64,000 nucleotides of DNA from contig JACCLO010000003.1 in assembly GCA_029448655.1 (NCBI GenBank), positions 2,108,001-2,172,000 of the forward strand, in the 5' to 3' direction. The notes under the pieces are model-generated. The model saw only the letters and a list, made by a program, of their open reading frames with translations. It was not told where the DNA came from and did no database searches. A program made the translations under genes and the position numbers. This document shows, piece after piece, positions 32,834 through 47,290 of this stretch (its first letter is position 1; each line of letters starts with the position of its first letter). Source of the DNA: Wolfiporia cocos (Eukaryota; Basidiomycota; Agaricomycetes; Polyporales; Phaeolaceae).

Positions 32834-35800
32834 ATGTCACAAGATACTGCTGAGAGAGCTATCTCAAATCCCTTCTCCAACGAACCTCTCCCCCCCTACG
32901 TACTGGCATGGGACGAACGATCGCAGCGGCCACAACACCTGCCAGTAAATTACGACACCCGTATTCCGCTAGATCAAATATTCTACATCCCCGCCAAGGG
33001 ACAAAATGGTGAAGGAGATAGCTCAAATGAAGGAAAGTTTGTTACCACTCATAGATGTGGCGAATGTGCTCGCCAAAGGCAGGCGTGTAGCCGTACCCAC
33101 CCTGTCTGTGCTCGGTGTCAGCGTTCCGGTCGCAGCTGCATCTATCCAGAGGGGTGGACTGCTCTTCCAGGATCTCACCGTGCGAGACAGCGGAGGCATA
33201 CCAGCTTTGGTCCTCTTGACCAAGACGAATGGACACCATCGAGAAGATATATCGCGGATGTCAGTATAGGGCTACCGGATAGTCAGCCCAGGGCTCGAGC
33301 TGCCGCTTGTGTTGCTGCTTCGAGGATCGGCGCAATCCTCAGCTCATCATCGGTCGCACAAAACGAGGCAGATCAACGTTCTGTGCGAGTTCCAAAACCT
33401 TCGGGCAAGGACAGGCAGCACCGTCCCATTTCCTCAATTATCCGACCTACAGCACTATCAGGAAGGGGTGTCCTTCCACGCGCTAGAGCTGCTTCAGCAA
33501 AAGGATCCCCAAAATCTTCCAAAAAGACAATGTCTATGCGACGAAAGTCAGCTCTCATTCTCCATAAAGAAAAACTTCGCGCGGTAGATCGAACATCGGA
33601 CAGGATCAATGAAAACAGAAAAGGTAGGTACCCTTATCCCGAGCTCGTAAGTAGAGCTAAGCTTCTGGATCTATCAAGATCTGCAGCTTTCTGCCACCCT
33701 AGTCAACTCTCTGTGGCGCGTCGCCACACCCGCGCCTTCGCATGAACTGAGCCGATCCGCTCCGTTGTCCCCCCCTCCGGGGAATCCAAGAATCTGGACA
33801 ACTGTGAGCGCGTTTACAGCCGCTCTGATGCACATGACTGATTGTAGTCCGCACAGAGCAAGGAAGAGCTGTGTGAAGTCCTCCCTCGCCTCTCTCGCAG
33901 CATCAACGGCGTTGTCTGGGGAACTACCCAGACACCCGTAGTCTTCCTCGAGGGCCAAGCGTGGTACAATGATTCTTGGGTAGGCAAAACGATTAAAGTC
34001 ACGATGTATGCCCTTGCGTTGATACGTCGGTTCCTATGATATAAACTGAAATTATGAATAGGGCTAGACAATTTACTCCTCCGCCTCCTCAAATATCAGC
34101 GCCTCCGCAGAATATAGCACAGCCTGTATCTCTACCTGATGCTGCACACGCCACACCTGTCTCCTCGAACTTCCATGACGCCCTTGTGCAAGCGGGACCA
34201 CACGTCGTGCAAGCAATTCCGACAGACACGGGCACCAACACTATCCAAACGCTCCCGCATTCATCATCTAGTACGAGTCAATCAGCTGACGAGTCCTCTA
34301 TTTACACAGAGCCTATCCCATCTTTGGACACACCTGCGTCTCATCACACCCAGCCAGGCGTGTCGACAAATGCCATGCCGTATGACCCAGAACTCATTCA
34401 TATGTCGTCCCCGCTAGAGAATGAACATGCGCATGCCAATCACGGCGATGGGCACGTACTCGATCACAAAGATCGTCCTTCGCCATCTATGATCATGACG
34501 GGTGTCAATAATCCGAATTCCTTTGATCATCAACCCCAACAAATTCACCATGGTATCCAATTGTCGGACTCCTCTTTGGTACCTCCAATTCTGCATCACT
34601 CTGGTTACGTTCCATTGCAACTATGTACTGATCATGTTTCGACCTCTGGAAGTTCTGAACTGCAATACAGACATGATCCGAGCACAGTGACCAACAAAGC
34701 ACCCGAACTATCGCAACAGTACAGTCCCGGCATCTCCGCGTCGTTCGAAGCCCCTAGCCCGCCTGACCTGGTTCCCAGCCCTCCGAGCAACCCACCACCC
34801 GAAATTCAGGTTCTATTGGACAGCCACCAAAGTCGATTTCCGGTTAGCATCGTGCTGTGCAGAGACTCCAAATTGGCGCCATTCAGTCTCCACGAACAAT
34901 ATGGCTGTACATACCTGGGTTTCTTTGAGATCAAATCCGTGGACATGGTATCTCATCCACGTGGTACTTTTCGAGGGTATACTGAACATATGACAGGCGA
35001 GAAATGATGCTGATCAACAACTATTTTCGTGGCAATTCACTTTCGAATGGGTACCCGGTGGCGACACGGCGGATCCGAGTGCTGATTCACCCACCACGCC
35101 CTGGTGGATGGTTCCTCCTTCCATCGGAGCGGATCAGACAGACCATGATGTCGTGTCGTCTCCGTTCTCTTTTCTTCCTCTCCGTTTGTCACCGAATCAT
35201 TATACGGATGCCGACTTCGAGTATGGCATCGCAGCCACAAGCTATCATGGCGGGTGGCAATGCGTAAAATGTGGAAAACTGAATGCTCAGCGAAACTTAT
35301 GGTACCAACTATGTAGCGGCTGCTCAGTGAGTGTGCCTACCACATCCAACAGAGGCGGAGGCGGCCGAAGCAAGCACTCATACATTCGTGCAGGAAAGCA
35401 ACCGCATACCTCCCGTGGAGGTTCATACCATTCGTGATCCCCGTAATATTGCACCAGTGGCATATCCGTGGAACAACCTGTCCGATTGTATCAAAACCAC
35501 CGTAATGGACGTGGCCGACGGCTCGCGTTTATTCGCATATACGATACAGGACGGCGTCTCTGCCAAGCACATTTTCACCTGTAACGAGGCAGAGTTGCAG
35601 AAGGAGCCGACTAGGCTCTTCAGAGAGATCCTGACGAAAGTTGAACTGCCATCGCTCCAGGGTGGGAGGGGTGCCTCTAAAGGTGGGCACGCCTGGCGAT
35701 GCGTATGTGTTGATACGAAAACATTATGCACGTCTGCAGGAGCCTATTACACATCCTCATTCGACTATCGAAATGCGACAACGGCCACGGCACATGCCCC

Positions 35801-36469
35801 GCTCTGTATATCTCAAGCACGCGCGCTGATTCAAAGCCGCTCGGCCGCTGAAGGGGGGGAACCCCCAGAAATAAATCACTTGACGGTCATTGGTTGGGTT
35901 ATCCCTGGCTCAAAGAAGGTGAGTTCTGATACTAATAATTATGGCTGTTACAAGACAGAAATTGTGCCAGAACGTGCTAGCTGCGAAGAATTCCCCTGTA
36001 TACATGATGTGCCTCGGCGCCGATGCAGAGTTGTCGATTCGCCCCAAATCATTAGCTCCAGGTGTACAGCAGTTTCTGCCAGTAGCCGTTACAGAGCGTG
36101 GATCTCTTGAAGAAGAACTCCCGCACGAAGCTGATGACTCGTACGGGCCTATGGACATAGACGATGCCGATGTCGCAGCGCCGAGTAATAGTGCGAGCAC
36201 TTTGGATATGCAAGTTGCTCAAGTCACAGGCTCCGTTACGAAACCTGTCAAATTGAAAGGGGTACTCTTCGTGACCCTGGGACACGGAGATATTCTTATC
36301 TTCAACGGTGACGATTTCGAGGTACGTTGCGGCACTGTCTTTGCTACCCAGCTGACATTCATTCCGACCAGTATTCACTGAGTCGGACCGGCATGAGCAT
36401 TGGTATGCATGATGTTTCTTCCTTCCAAAGTACTGAGCTTTCTTTCCAGTACTCATCGGCAGTCGCTGA
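32834..36469 (+). CDS. Zn2Cys6 protein with conserved basidiomycete C-terminus
   Basis: Ten predicted exons (32,834-33,623; 33,679-33,803; 33,848-33,963; 34,062-34,947; 34,997-35,326; 35,394-35,682; 35,740-35,918; 35,971-36,321; 36,372-36,402; 36,450-36,469) give 1,038 aa in phase. The fungal zinc cluster has cysteines at 75, 78, 85, 92, 95 and 102. A long Ser/Pro/His-rich linker follows, then a zinc-ribbon-like WQCVKCGKLN...LCSGC, and a C-terminal domain with GWVIPGSKK, VYMMCLGADAEL and HGDILIFNGDDFEYSLSRTGMS. I recall this C-terminal architecture from uncharacterised agaricomycete proteins, and HGD plus RTGMS hints at a double-stranded beta-helix, but no function is proven. The weakest junction is intron 3 (donor at 33,964). 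Convergent with the M28 gene, 107 bp apart. Confidence 0.75.
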
Positions 36470-36576
36470 AGTGGAGCATTTCTCGCCAGTAGTGATGCAT
36501 GATGTCCGATCCTTCATGCTACATTGTATGCTATATCACAATGCAACGTCCACACTCTACATCTAAATTACAGAGA

Positions 36577-39500
36577 TTACACGGTCGTTACACCGCTGAC
36601 ACAACCGATAAGCAGGGCATCGACATTGCCGCCAGCCTCTTGCTGAATCCAAGCGTCAAACTCCTCGAACAACTTCATCGCCCGTCCCCCCTGCTCCTTT
36701 TCTGCCATTTTCGCAGGCCACATGGCCTTCTCATGAATTCCCACAAAGTTCACCATGATACGCGCGTCGGGGTCGTCCTCAGGTATTTTGACAACCAGGT
36801 CTACTGTCCACGTATCGTGGCCATAGAACGAGGCCTCCTTAATGTGGTGGCACGCATACTCGTCTGGGGGATTGTTATCCAACGTCCACTTGAGCACGTG
36901 GGCACTGAACGTGATGGCTGCGATTTCGTGATTAGGAAGACCACCAGATACCCATCACATGCGAGAACGCACCCGTCCAGATTATGCCTGGGTGGTTTAC
37001 CGCAAGCGTCAAACTCCTCGTGCCTGCAACACGGTCCATAGAATTATTCAGTGCCACAATGGTGAAGTCGTGCTCTGGAGCATCCATGTACTCCGGTTTC
37101 AGAGGCAGCTCAAACTTGTACGGCGTCAAGAACTATCTCTGGGTCAGTACGATGTCGAACGTGCATCGAACGGCCTATACCCACCGCAGAAAACGGATAC
37201 ATGGTGTCCCAATCGTTGTTCCACGCATTCATTGACATGGGCATAGGCACCGCGTCTGGCACACTGAACTCCCGCGCGATGCTGTGCGCCAGCGCGTCGA
37301 ACCCGGGCGCGCTGTCCGCCGCGGCGACGTGCAGGTGCTGCTCCGCTGTAGTGACCTAATACACCCGTCAGCACGGCCCGCGCACACGCGGACACACACG
37401 CACATTCTCCATGTGGATGACGAAGATGCGCTTCTGGTGCATCGGGTCGAAGGGCGTCCGCATCGCGAACACGGCCATGGCGACCGCGGTGAGCACGGAG
37501 AACAGCAGCGCCCCGCGCGCGATCGTGCGCCGGCCGAACCGCTGCACGAACGGCACGAACAGCGGGAGCGTGTACGCGCCCGCGCCCGCGACGATCGAGG
37601 CGATGATGTGCTCCGCGGGCGCATCCTCGCCGATGCGGCCTGTCTGAGCGGGCTGGTCAGCCGCGGACAGCGTGACAGGGAGGGGACTTACTAGCGGCAC
37701 GAAGACGTCGAGAGTCGTGTAGAACATCTGCGCGCCGAGCGACAGCGGCGTGAGCAGCGCGAGCGCATAACTCCATAGCGACATATCCTGATCGGGCCAC
37801 ACGAGCTTCTCGTTCAGGATGACGGCGAGGAGGATCGGGAAGGCGGAGAGCGCGAATACGCCCGCGGAGCCGACGCCGAGGTGCTGGCCCACGCACGCTA
37901 GGAGCGACTGGAGGACCAGGACCGAACTGAATGCTGAGCGCTCACGTACGCGACCGACGAGCAGCTGCGACACGATTGCACCTAGGCATTGCATGCATAT
38001 GTGAGAATTTGATTTTGAGCCGCCTGACAGACGCACCGGTCAAAGCAGCAGGCCCGTACAGAAGTACGCACGCCCGCTCGGACGAGAACCAGCTCATGCC
38101 TTTCCCGAGAACCTTGACCATGGCGAGTGCGATGATGTTTGAACCGGCGAACGCGCCAACGACCGCAGCAGCAACAGCGAGCGCGCCATTGAGCTGCTCC
38201 GAGACGATGCTCGTGCCTCGCCTCAGCGCGGGTGCGAAGTTAATGTGCGTCGAATTCACGACCAGAAGTGTCGCCAACAGCAGCACGGTGTAGAGGATTT
38301 TTGCGGTGTAGAAGGAATAAATGACGAACACGCCGAGGTACTGGAAGAAGACAGTGGTCGGGCGCGTATATCCTTCTGTCAGCGCCGGCAACGGGGACTC
38401 CGCGGAGGAGAGGTAACGGAGGATTCCGAGGACGTTCTCGCCCATGTGCTACGAATAACAGGTTGTGATAAGTTGTGTGTATGATGCATGAAGGTAGACT
38501 CCCTACTTGAGCAACACCTGGCTGGATGTTTTCTACGAGGTCCTACAAACCCGTTAGTACTTTCAGCATGCACGGCTAGCGAGCTTGTTACACACTTTTC
38601 GCATATGATAGAGATAACTGTTGCCGACAACAGCCAGCTATATGAAAGGTCAATACGGCGGTACTAGCACGACGGCGCAAGCACATACGTCAAGCCCGGT
38701 GACATTGAGGTATTGCTCGAATTGCCGGAAGTCCGTGCTATTCCGTGTATATTACTTCCCATACGGCCACGTGCCAGAGTCGGCGCAGAGGTGGACTTAC
38801 TCGGACAACATGACTCCCGAACTGAACACCTCATTGGCGACAATGGTGCCGTACGGCCTGAAGATAGTAAAGGCGTAAGGAAGTATCCAGGACGTGGTGT
38901 TTGGATGCATTACCTCGGCGCGTGTGAGTAGGCGCGAATCATCTGCTCGGAGGTGGCCTGGAAGAGCAGCTCTTGTCCAGTGGATCCCGCAGCTGCATTG
39001 AAAGTCAGTTCCGTCGTCACGCAATGATATGAGAGCTCACCTTCCAGGTTGATGACAGCTCGGACCCTGCAAAATGTCTTGTATTATTATCCTACTGGGC
39101 CGAGTAGTGCTACTCACGTATCTCTAATCGGATGTTGAGTGGAGAATAGATGCGAAGCATCCTGTAGCGACTCCTCTGCGTTGTTGAATACTGCCCATGA
39201 AAAGTCACGCGTTACAGTACCGCCTAGACACTATCTGAGCACTCACAGAAGATAATAGCATGTTTCGGCTCCCAAATCGGCGAGTTCACCAATACCCGCA
39301 TGCACTCGAGCATCACCCCGACGGCGAGCGCGTCGTCCGCCGCCCCGGGCGAGGGCAGTGTGCTGTCCAAGTGTGCGTTCACGAGCACAGCGTGCTCCTT
39401 TCCCTCCGGCGTGCCGTCCGATATCCGCACCACGGTGTTCGTCAGGTCCCCGTACGTCTTGTACAGCCGGTGCCCCATCATGTCGAACCTATCGCATCGC

Positions 39501-40036
39501 CCCGTAAGCACGGCCCGTCATGCGGGGCGAGCACACAACGCACCTGTGACTCCCGCTCCCCTGCTGGTGCCACACCTCGCACTCGAGCTGGCGCCCAGGG
39601 CGCACAAGCACCGCGCGCTCGCATTGCGCGCGCAGCGCCTCTGCCTGCTCGACCATCCACGCATCCGCCACGGCGTGCTCAAGCGTCCCGACGGTACGGT
39701 AGCCGATGTCCTCCGAGAGGTACTTTGCGTGCGCGAGGATACGCGCCTCCGCGAGCTGCGGGAGGCCCGTGAGCGGGTCCTCTCTGCAATGCATGACCCG
39801 TGTCAGCCAGCTTACGACGCTAGTCATGGTATCATAATGGACGTACAGGTCAGTGAGAGGCTTTGGCAGAGCTGGTTAGCGCAAGGCGAGTCTCAGCTAC
39901 GTGGAGTAATGAGGCCGGCGGTCGACGCACCGTAGTTAATCTTGTAGGCGAGATAGGGCACGCCCAGTAGCAGCGGCGCGAGACACAGGAGCGACCGTAT
40001 GGGCCCCCAGCGAGGCGGCCTCAGCGAGCTGCTCAT
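36577..40036 (-). CDS. M28 metallopeptidase, ERMP1/vacuolar membrane protease type
   Basis: Starts at 40,036 with a cytoplasmic stub and a signal-anchor helix (LLCLAPLLLGVPYLAYK). A lumenal M28 domain follows: VNAHLDSTLPSPGAADDALAVG supplies a zinc His and the shared Asp, FNNAEES the catalytic and ligand Glu pair, and VINLEAAGSTGQELLFQA the next ligand region. The central part is polytopic (for example VFFQYLGVFVIYSFYTAKIL and GALLFSVLTAVAMAVFAM), and the C-terminal lumenal domain contains PYKFELPLKPEYMDAPEHDF and ends at 36,577. About 14 short exons. Such enzymes trim peptides in the ER or vacuole membrane; substrate unknown. Some exon edges are not fixed. I saw no disabling change. Confidence 0.85.
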
Positions 40037-40427
40037 TGTCGTGGGCGGTGACAAGGAGGCTCAGGCTGCTGGCACGTTGACGCTAGCGCCGCAAGCCGGT
40101 TAATACAGTGTGGGATTTCGGGCATGGCTATGGCCGGCGTCGTGCGTCTACTCCCTCATGGGCGAAATGGCATCGAAAAGATCGTCTACCGCGAGTGCAG
40201 GACTTCTGAGTTCTGAGACGGAGGGTGCGCGGGCAAGCGTGTGCCGGCTCCCTCGGGCTTTTGCATTCGATAGCACAGCGCTCTGTGACACCCCGGACTA
40301 GACTCCTGCGAGGAGCCAGATCCCCGGGACACAGCTCGTCTCAGGTCGCAGGTCTGCTCATTCAGTATAACACCGCTAGGACAAAGCAATCTCGGGGCTG
40401 CACCGCGCACGCAACCCAGCCCACCGC

Positions 40428-42241
40428 TCACGCCTCCGCATCCCCCACACCCATACCGCCTCCCCTCCTCCTGCGGCTCTTGATCGCCTCGCGATGCCGC
40501 CTCTTCCACTCGCTCGTGAGCATCCCACGCGTCTCCTCCCACCGCTTCTGGATCTCCTCCGCGGAGTCTGTCCGGAAGAACCACGTCCGCCACCGCGTCG
40601 GGTCCAGCGCGTCGCGCGCGCGTCCACGTGAGCGTTCCTCTGCGGACACCGGGAAGAACAGCGCGCGCTTGGCATCGAACGCAGGCAGCGCGGGCGGGAG
40701 CTCATGATGCTGATGCTGCGGAGCTGGCTGGACGGGAAGCGAGGGCGTAGGCTCGCCGTCATCTAGTTCGAGGTCGAGTTCGAGTTCGAGGTGTCCGAGC
40801 AGGGAGAAGCCGGCTATTGTACTTTACTTTAGTACGAACAGAGCCTGGACGCAAGTGTATGCACGTACCATCCTCCTCACGTGGCGCGAACAGATCCTTC
40901 AGCTTCGTGACCTGCACGGGCGCAGGAGGCTTGCCCTGGTGCTCTGCTGCAGGAGTCTCGCTTTGAAGCTCGGATGCAGGAGCAGTCATCTCTTCGTCAA
41001 CCTCCATCGCATCTGCAGGTGCCTTCGCCTCCTCCGAGTTTTCTTGCGCAGCAGGACTCGGTTCCCGAGGAGCGGGCATATCCATCTCAACGTCGGAGCC
41101 AACGCTTTCCGTACCACCCCATTCCTCGTCGTCCTTGTCGCCAAAGAGAGCTTGCAACAGTCCAAGAGATTGTTGTGCCTCCTGTCGCAGGTCGCTGTCG
41201 GTGATTGTGGGAGGTGAATGCGATGCGGGAATTGGTGCCGAAGATGGAACTGGGACAGCTGGAGCTTTCTGCGCAGGCGCTGCAGGCTTTCCCTGTGAGG
41301 GCTTCTGTATGGTCACTTCCGCCGGCGGCTGCACCTCTTCTTGCACCTTTTCATTTTCGCTTGACTCATCATCTTCACTGCTATCATCTTCGCTGTCGTC
41401 CTGCTCGTCCACCTTCAACGGCGGGACCAACTGGCTGGTTCCCGGAGATACCATGCCCGTGTCCAGAAACACGCCCTTCAGATGCTGCGAACCCCACTTG
41501 AGTGGGTCAATCGTCTTCCTCCGTGCACGCGTCGGGGGGTCCCGCGCGCGTTTCTTCTTTCCGCCGGCCTTCTCTTTCTCCTTACCCTTTTGCTGCGTGG
41601 TCGCAGGCACCCGGTCCGGCAACGGGTGTTCGGGGCGCATGCGGATCGGACGGACGATGCGCCCGAGCGGGGTGACGCGCCAGGCTCCGCGCGCCGCGAC
41701 ATTCTCGGGAGTGACGAGCGACATGTCACCCGAATGCACGCCGTGCACACCGCGCGGGAGCCGCCTGCGCTTCTTCGGCGGCCCACCCGCTGCCTCCTCC
41801 GCTGCACGCTTGACCGCCTCATGCTCCAGCGCAATCCTGCATGAACATCGCATCCGAATCCCTGCGTGAGCGCACGGTCAGCGGGGGGAGCACGCGCACG
41901 ACGCACCGCTCGCGGAAGTCCGGCCGCGCCTCGCCGATGCGCAGCCGCGCGCCCTTCCATGTCACGCCGCTGAGGAGGTTCATGCCTGGGCTCCTCGGAT
42001 GAGTCGGGATGGGGTCGTGTACGGAGCGCGCGACTCACACCGCCCGAGCTGCTTCTTCGTCGTCTCGAGAGTCACATATCCGTACTTGCGCGGGTCGCCG
42101 AGGGCGTCGAGCTTACCGAAGCCGTCCAGGGCCTTCACGGTGCCGAATGTGCCCAGACGTTTGGAGAGATCCTCGGGCGTGATGGAGGGTGTGAGGCCCG
42201 AGATGTGTATGCGTTTTGTGATCATTTCCGAGTCGTCCATG
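40428..42241 (-). CDS. NOP8-like nucleolar RRM protein
   Basis: Starts MDDSEMITKRIHISGL with an N-terminal RNA-recognition motif (RNP-like RIHISGL and KYGYVTLETT) completed in a second exon (NLLSGVTWKGARLRIGEARP). A Lys/Arg-rich patch (GPPKKRRRLPRG), a long acidic Ser/Glu/Asp-rich and Pro/Ala-rich centre, and a C-terminal block follow: FSLLGHLELELDLELDD, then LDPTRWRTWFFRTDSAEEIQKRW and a basic tail. This layout fits yeast Nop8-type proteins needed for 60S ribosome assembly; symbol withheld because identity is low away from the motifs. At least four exons: 42,241 to about 42,040, about 41,983-41,910, about 41,840-40,870, and about 40,815-40,428. Shares a 183-bp divergent promoter with TGS1. 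Confidence 0.75.
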
Positions 42242-42424
42242 TCTGGTAAGGAGAAATCACAGGTCTCCCAAGGGGTCAGTTCATGAAAAGATCTCGAGTG
42301 CGTCGAGGACAAGAAACGGAATGCAATTACGTGATGGAGATCGCGTGACCGCGATAGTCACGTCAAGATATGATCGACCGCTTCCGCCGCGGTTGTGGAT
42401 ATCGCCGCCACCTTGCCGCGAACT
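42242..42424. promoter_or_regulatory. Divergent promoter, NOP8-like / TGS1
   Basis: Only 183 bp separate the two start codons. Both products act in nucleolar or cap-related RNA metabolism, so co-regulation is plausible. No clear TATA box seen. Confidence 0.5.
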
Positions 42425-43713
<1,289 letters not shown>

Positions 43714-44099
43714 CGTCCGTTCCCCACCATTCACGTTGCTTGTTTTTTTTGCTAACATTACGACTTACAAATATTTTGGGACTCTCGGGTTGGTGTCCGC
43801 CGTCGATATGAATCAGGATGATATAGCGGGCGCGCTGAGCAACTGCCATGCAAAAGGCCGTTTGAAACAGGGTGAACATCTATTGTAGCCTGCTACAACA
43901 ATACAATAATTTATGATTCAGGTTCGTGTATAGTAGAAATCAGTACAGAGGTATCTATAGTTCTCCGGGATCCATAGCTCCGTCTTGGAAATATGGGGGA
44001 CAGCTATGAGAAGCTTCCCCCACTTGCAAAATCACCTGATATTGGCCAATATCATCTCAACGACTTCTGCCCGTGAGACTTTTTCTCATCTGAGATAGA
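43714..44099. other. Intergenic after TGS1
   Basis: Terminator side of TGS1, AT-richer; contains T8 at 43,743-43,750. No gene seen. Confidence 0.5.
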
Positions 44100-44991
44100 C
44101 TGTAGTCATGGAGTCAGGCAGGGCATCGAAGCATTGACAACAGGTTCCTCACCGATAAGGGCACATAGAGTGTTGTTGACAACGGACTGCGCAGTATTGA
44201 TCGAGATCTGGGCGATGGCGGATGGTTTGGGGGGGTCGGTAGCTGCCTAGTGGGATTCTTCGATTGGGGCCGCACGTCGGAAGCTTCGCCAATCATTTCA
44301 TTGAGTGCTCGCTTCTCTCTGATGAAAACTCTTTGGCCGACTCACCAAGTTGCTTAACATAGCGGAATCTGACCTGTATGGGCGGGCTCTGAGTCATAGG
44401 AGTCAATTCAACCGCTTCGTTTACATAAGTCGCCTTGTATGAATGCTTGATTGTCAGAAAGTCTCACTTGGTACGCCCTCGTGGTAGATCATGGGCGAGG
44501 ACAGGCCGCGAGCTAAAGTGATGTGTGATCCATCCGATGACAGCTGAACCATGGTTATGTTGATAATTGGTTGGTCTATGTTGATGGGCCCTCTGTTTCC
44601 TTGTTAGAACCGTTTGTCATATTGCAACGGCAGACATACATGCAGATACGCTCATTCCATCCAATATGCTGAACGGTCTTACCCAAGCTCCAAATCTCTC
44701 CCAGACGAGGCTGTCCCTCCTGAGATGATTGCTGTTGTTCGGAATCTGGCAGACCACGAACTGAAAATCTCAGCTGCAGGACCTCGCGTAGAGACTCATG
44801 ATTCCTGGGGCAGACGTCGACTTCTACAGTGGTAACGTTACTTGGTACGAAATGACCGTGTTGAGAGAAGAGACCGACTTTGTATGATAAGGAAACCCCT
44901 TTGAGTTCTAGAGGTCAAAGTCCAGGTCTTCTGACAAAAATGCAACGGGACTGACCTGCTGTTTTGCTCGTCGTTTTCGTGCTTGGTGCTC
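44100..44991 (-). pseudogene. Degenerate or poorly resolved gene
   Basis: A TATAAAT lies near 45,055 and an ATG at 44,991 begins an Asp/Lys/Asn-rich stretch. Downstream, coding-like pieces appear on the minus strand: LSYKVGLFSQHGHFVPSNVT...VLQLRFSVRGLPD (about 44,890-44,690) and INITMVQLSSDGSHITLARG (about 44,570-44,490). I could not join the first ATG to these in phase with normal GT-AG introns, nor the two pieces to each other. Either the gene is broken or my junctions are wrong. Not recognised; the beta-rich pieces have no motif I can name. Confidence 0.3.
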
Positions 44992-46465
44992 ATCGTTGGG
45001 AGAGTAATCAAGTCAAACTCTGCTATGTGCGGTGATGCAACAAAGGCAGGGATTTATACCGCATCTGCGGTATGGCCTCTACGTAACATGGTCAATGCTC
45101 ATTGTAACAAGACCGTCTTGAGCCCAAGCTTGCGCCAATTGTTCGCAGGTCCGATCAAGGCACCAGGTAGTATAGGCCGTGCTCTGGTCGCTATCTCGAG
45201 AGAACAAGACCTGCGAATATACTGGCCACTCGCGCTGCAGCGCACTGACCATGCAAAATCTAGGCTTTGCGTGTATGCGGATACGAAACCTTGAATATTC
45301 GTGGTACTAATTATGCTCTTTTCTAGGTGCTCTTCGCTTTTGATATCGCAAACTCAGTCAGGATTCCAGAAAACCAGACGCGCGTCCAAAGTTAATTTAG
45401 GGAGATGGCATGGCCGCTAGAAACATACGATGATCCCGCCGTCTCAATGGTGACTGGGCTCCACCAGTCATTCCAATTGTAATCTTGCATTGGCCTCTTC
45501 TATGGTGTGGCTAAACGACCAAGTCCTTTGTATGTCTTACCTGGATGTACCAGTGGAGAATGATGTAGCCGATGCGGAAAATGAAATCACAGCTATAGGT
45601 CATTATCCTAGAATGTCAAAGCGTCAAGTCTTCCGAGGAGCATCGATCAACGGCCTGAAGACAGCACTAGCACGACGTGTCCACCGCATACCGTGACGCA
45701 AGGGTTTTCGAGAGCCGCTGAACCCATCCGCTATAGTTGTAAATCTGGTAAGCTGCATCCCAGCACACTAAACATACAACGGAGCTTACAGTGCATGAAA
45801 CGACACCCATTACGCACTAATGCGTTTGATGTTGAGTCATTGCAGTCACGGTCAGACGGGAGAAAAACACTGGTGTCGTGATGTAGTGATATCAACCCAT
45901 AACCCATAACTTGATGACACCGCTGAGAGGTAGAGGCGTCTGCGAACAGCGCCCTGAAATGACGCCTGCATCAACATACAATGACAGTCAAGGATATTGG
46001 TCAACCGAAATGAGACGTCGCTTCGTCTTATAAAGACTATAACAGCGCAAGCAATCAGCTATCATGAGCAGAAATGGTTTTATTATTCGTGACGATGCAA
46101 TAGAATTGACTCAGAGAGATGTTGTTCGTGGCCCCATGCAGCCGCAACGAGTCAGAATGGTAGAGTGTCAGAGAACATCGGGCAAGAAGTATCCATCCCC
46201 ACTCTATTTCGTGGTTGCCTGAATGGAGACTGTGCAGAGCGACGTAAGTCGTGCAGATAGAGTGGCGAATGCTACAAACTGAGTCCAACCGTGACCCAAG
46301 CCCGTCAAATTTATCTGCACTCCTCTCAAGGTACACGCGCATGAGTCAATTAACCCAGAACGTTTGCATTTGCGCGAAGTCTTTGCGTTAGAGGCGTATG
46401 CCCATGCAAGCATACTTGCAACGTGTGCCGATGCTGCCATTTCACTCGTCGTCGTCGTCGTCTGA
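44992..46465. other. Intergenic, no supported gene
   Basis: Apart from the putative promoter of the previous entry, only short frames without coding character on either strand. Confidence 0.45.
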
Positions 46466-47290
46466 GTTTGCTTGAGCTAAGCGATTCAAGATAGAGCCGT
46501 GAAATGCGTCTAATTGGCCATAGGCATCGTTTTGATCAATTGGGGATGGTCAAGCACATGAATAGGCACTCACGTCCGGCAGACAAACTATGTCTCCCCC
46601 TATACGCGGCAAGAGGAGATACAGGGGTTCCCGGAAGAGAAGCACGGGAGGACGCGAAAGAGGAATCAAACAGACCGGAAGTCGATTGTGGTAGGGTGTA
46701 GGAGAGTGTCCGCGATGGCGTCGAGATAGGCGAGGTTGCATATGCAAATGGCCTCTGAGGACCTGACTACAGCAAGAAGCAATAGTCATTCAGTCTAGCA
46801 GGAATCACGAAGACAAGGATTGAACACGATACATTTGGAGTGATACTCGATAAACGCCACTGCTGTGGTGGCGGTGACGTCTGAAGAGTTTTCGCTGGCG
46901 ATAGCAGCCGAGGGGACACCTTTACTACGCGAGGATACTTGAGCGCGTATGATGATTGCAGGACATTCAGACCAAGCAGCGCAAATAGCGCAAATTCTGG
47001 GTCAATGAGCGCGTGAGCGCGATGCCGCAGAATCGTAGTGTGCACATACCGAAAACACAGTAATAGTAGTATAGTGTACTAGCTGGGGTCCTCCTGAGAG
47101 ATACGTATATTGCCGTCCAGGGTGAAGGGCCGGGAAGGAGATGAGTTAGCACAGCCAGAGTCAGCAGCCCTAGGCCGTTTGCGCGCAGCCTGGCTATTGC
47201 TTCACCGCGCGAAGGTTTCCACCAGAGTTGCATGGGATTAGCAGATGAGAATAGCGTCGCAGCGGACTGTAGAGTTGCAATGCCCGACAT
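46466..47290 (-). CDS. Small membrane protein candidate, multi-exon
   Basis: Starts at the ATG at 47,290. Exon 1 (47,050-47,290) and exon 2 (46,929-46,996) join in phase through a 53-nt intron and give two hydrophobic stretches (GLGLLTLAVLTHLLPG and EFALFALLGLNVLQSSYAL) after SSANPMQLWWKPSRGEAIAR. Further coding-like segments follow: SSDVTATTAVAFIEYHSK, AICICNLAYLDAIADTLLHP, and a last exon ending RLAQANSDDDDDE at 46,466. The acidic Asp run before the stop is a typical fungal C-terminus. I could not fix the middle junctions. Family unknown. Confidence 0.45.

Noticed and set aside
35327..35354. A 28-nt intron or a frameshift in the Zn2Cys6 gene
   Set aside because: A 67-nt intron (35,327-35,393) with normal borders keeps phase and is of ordinary length.
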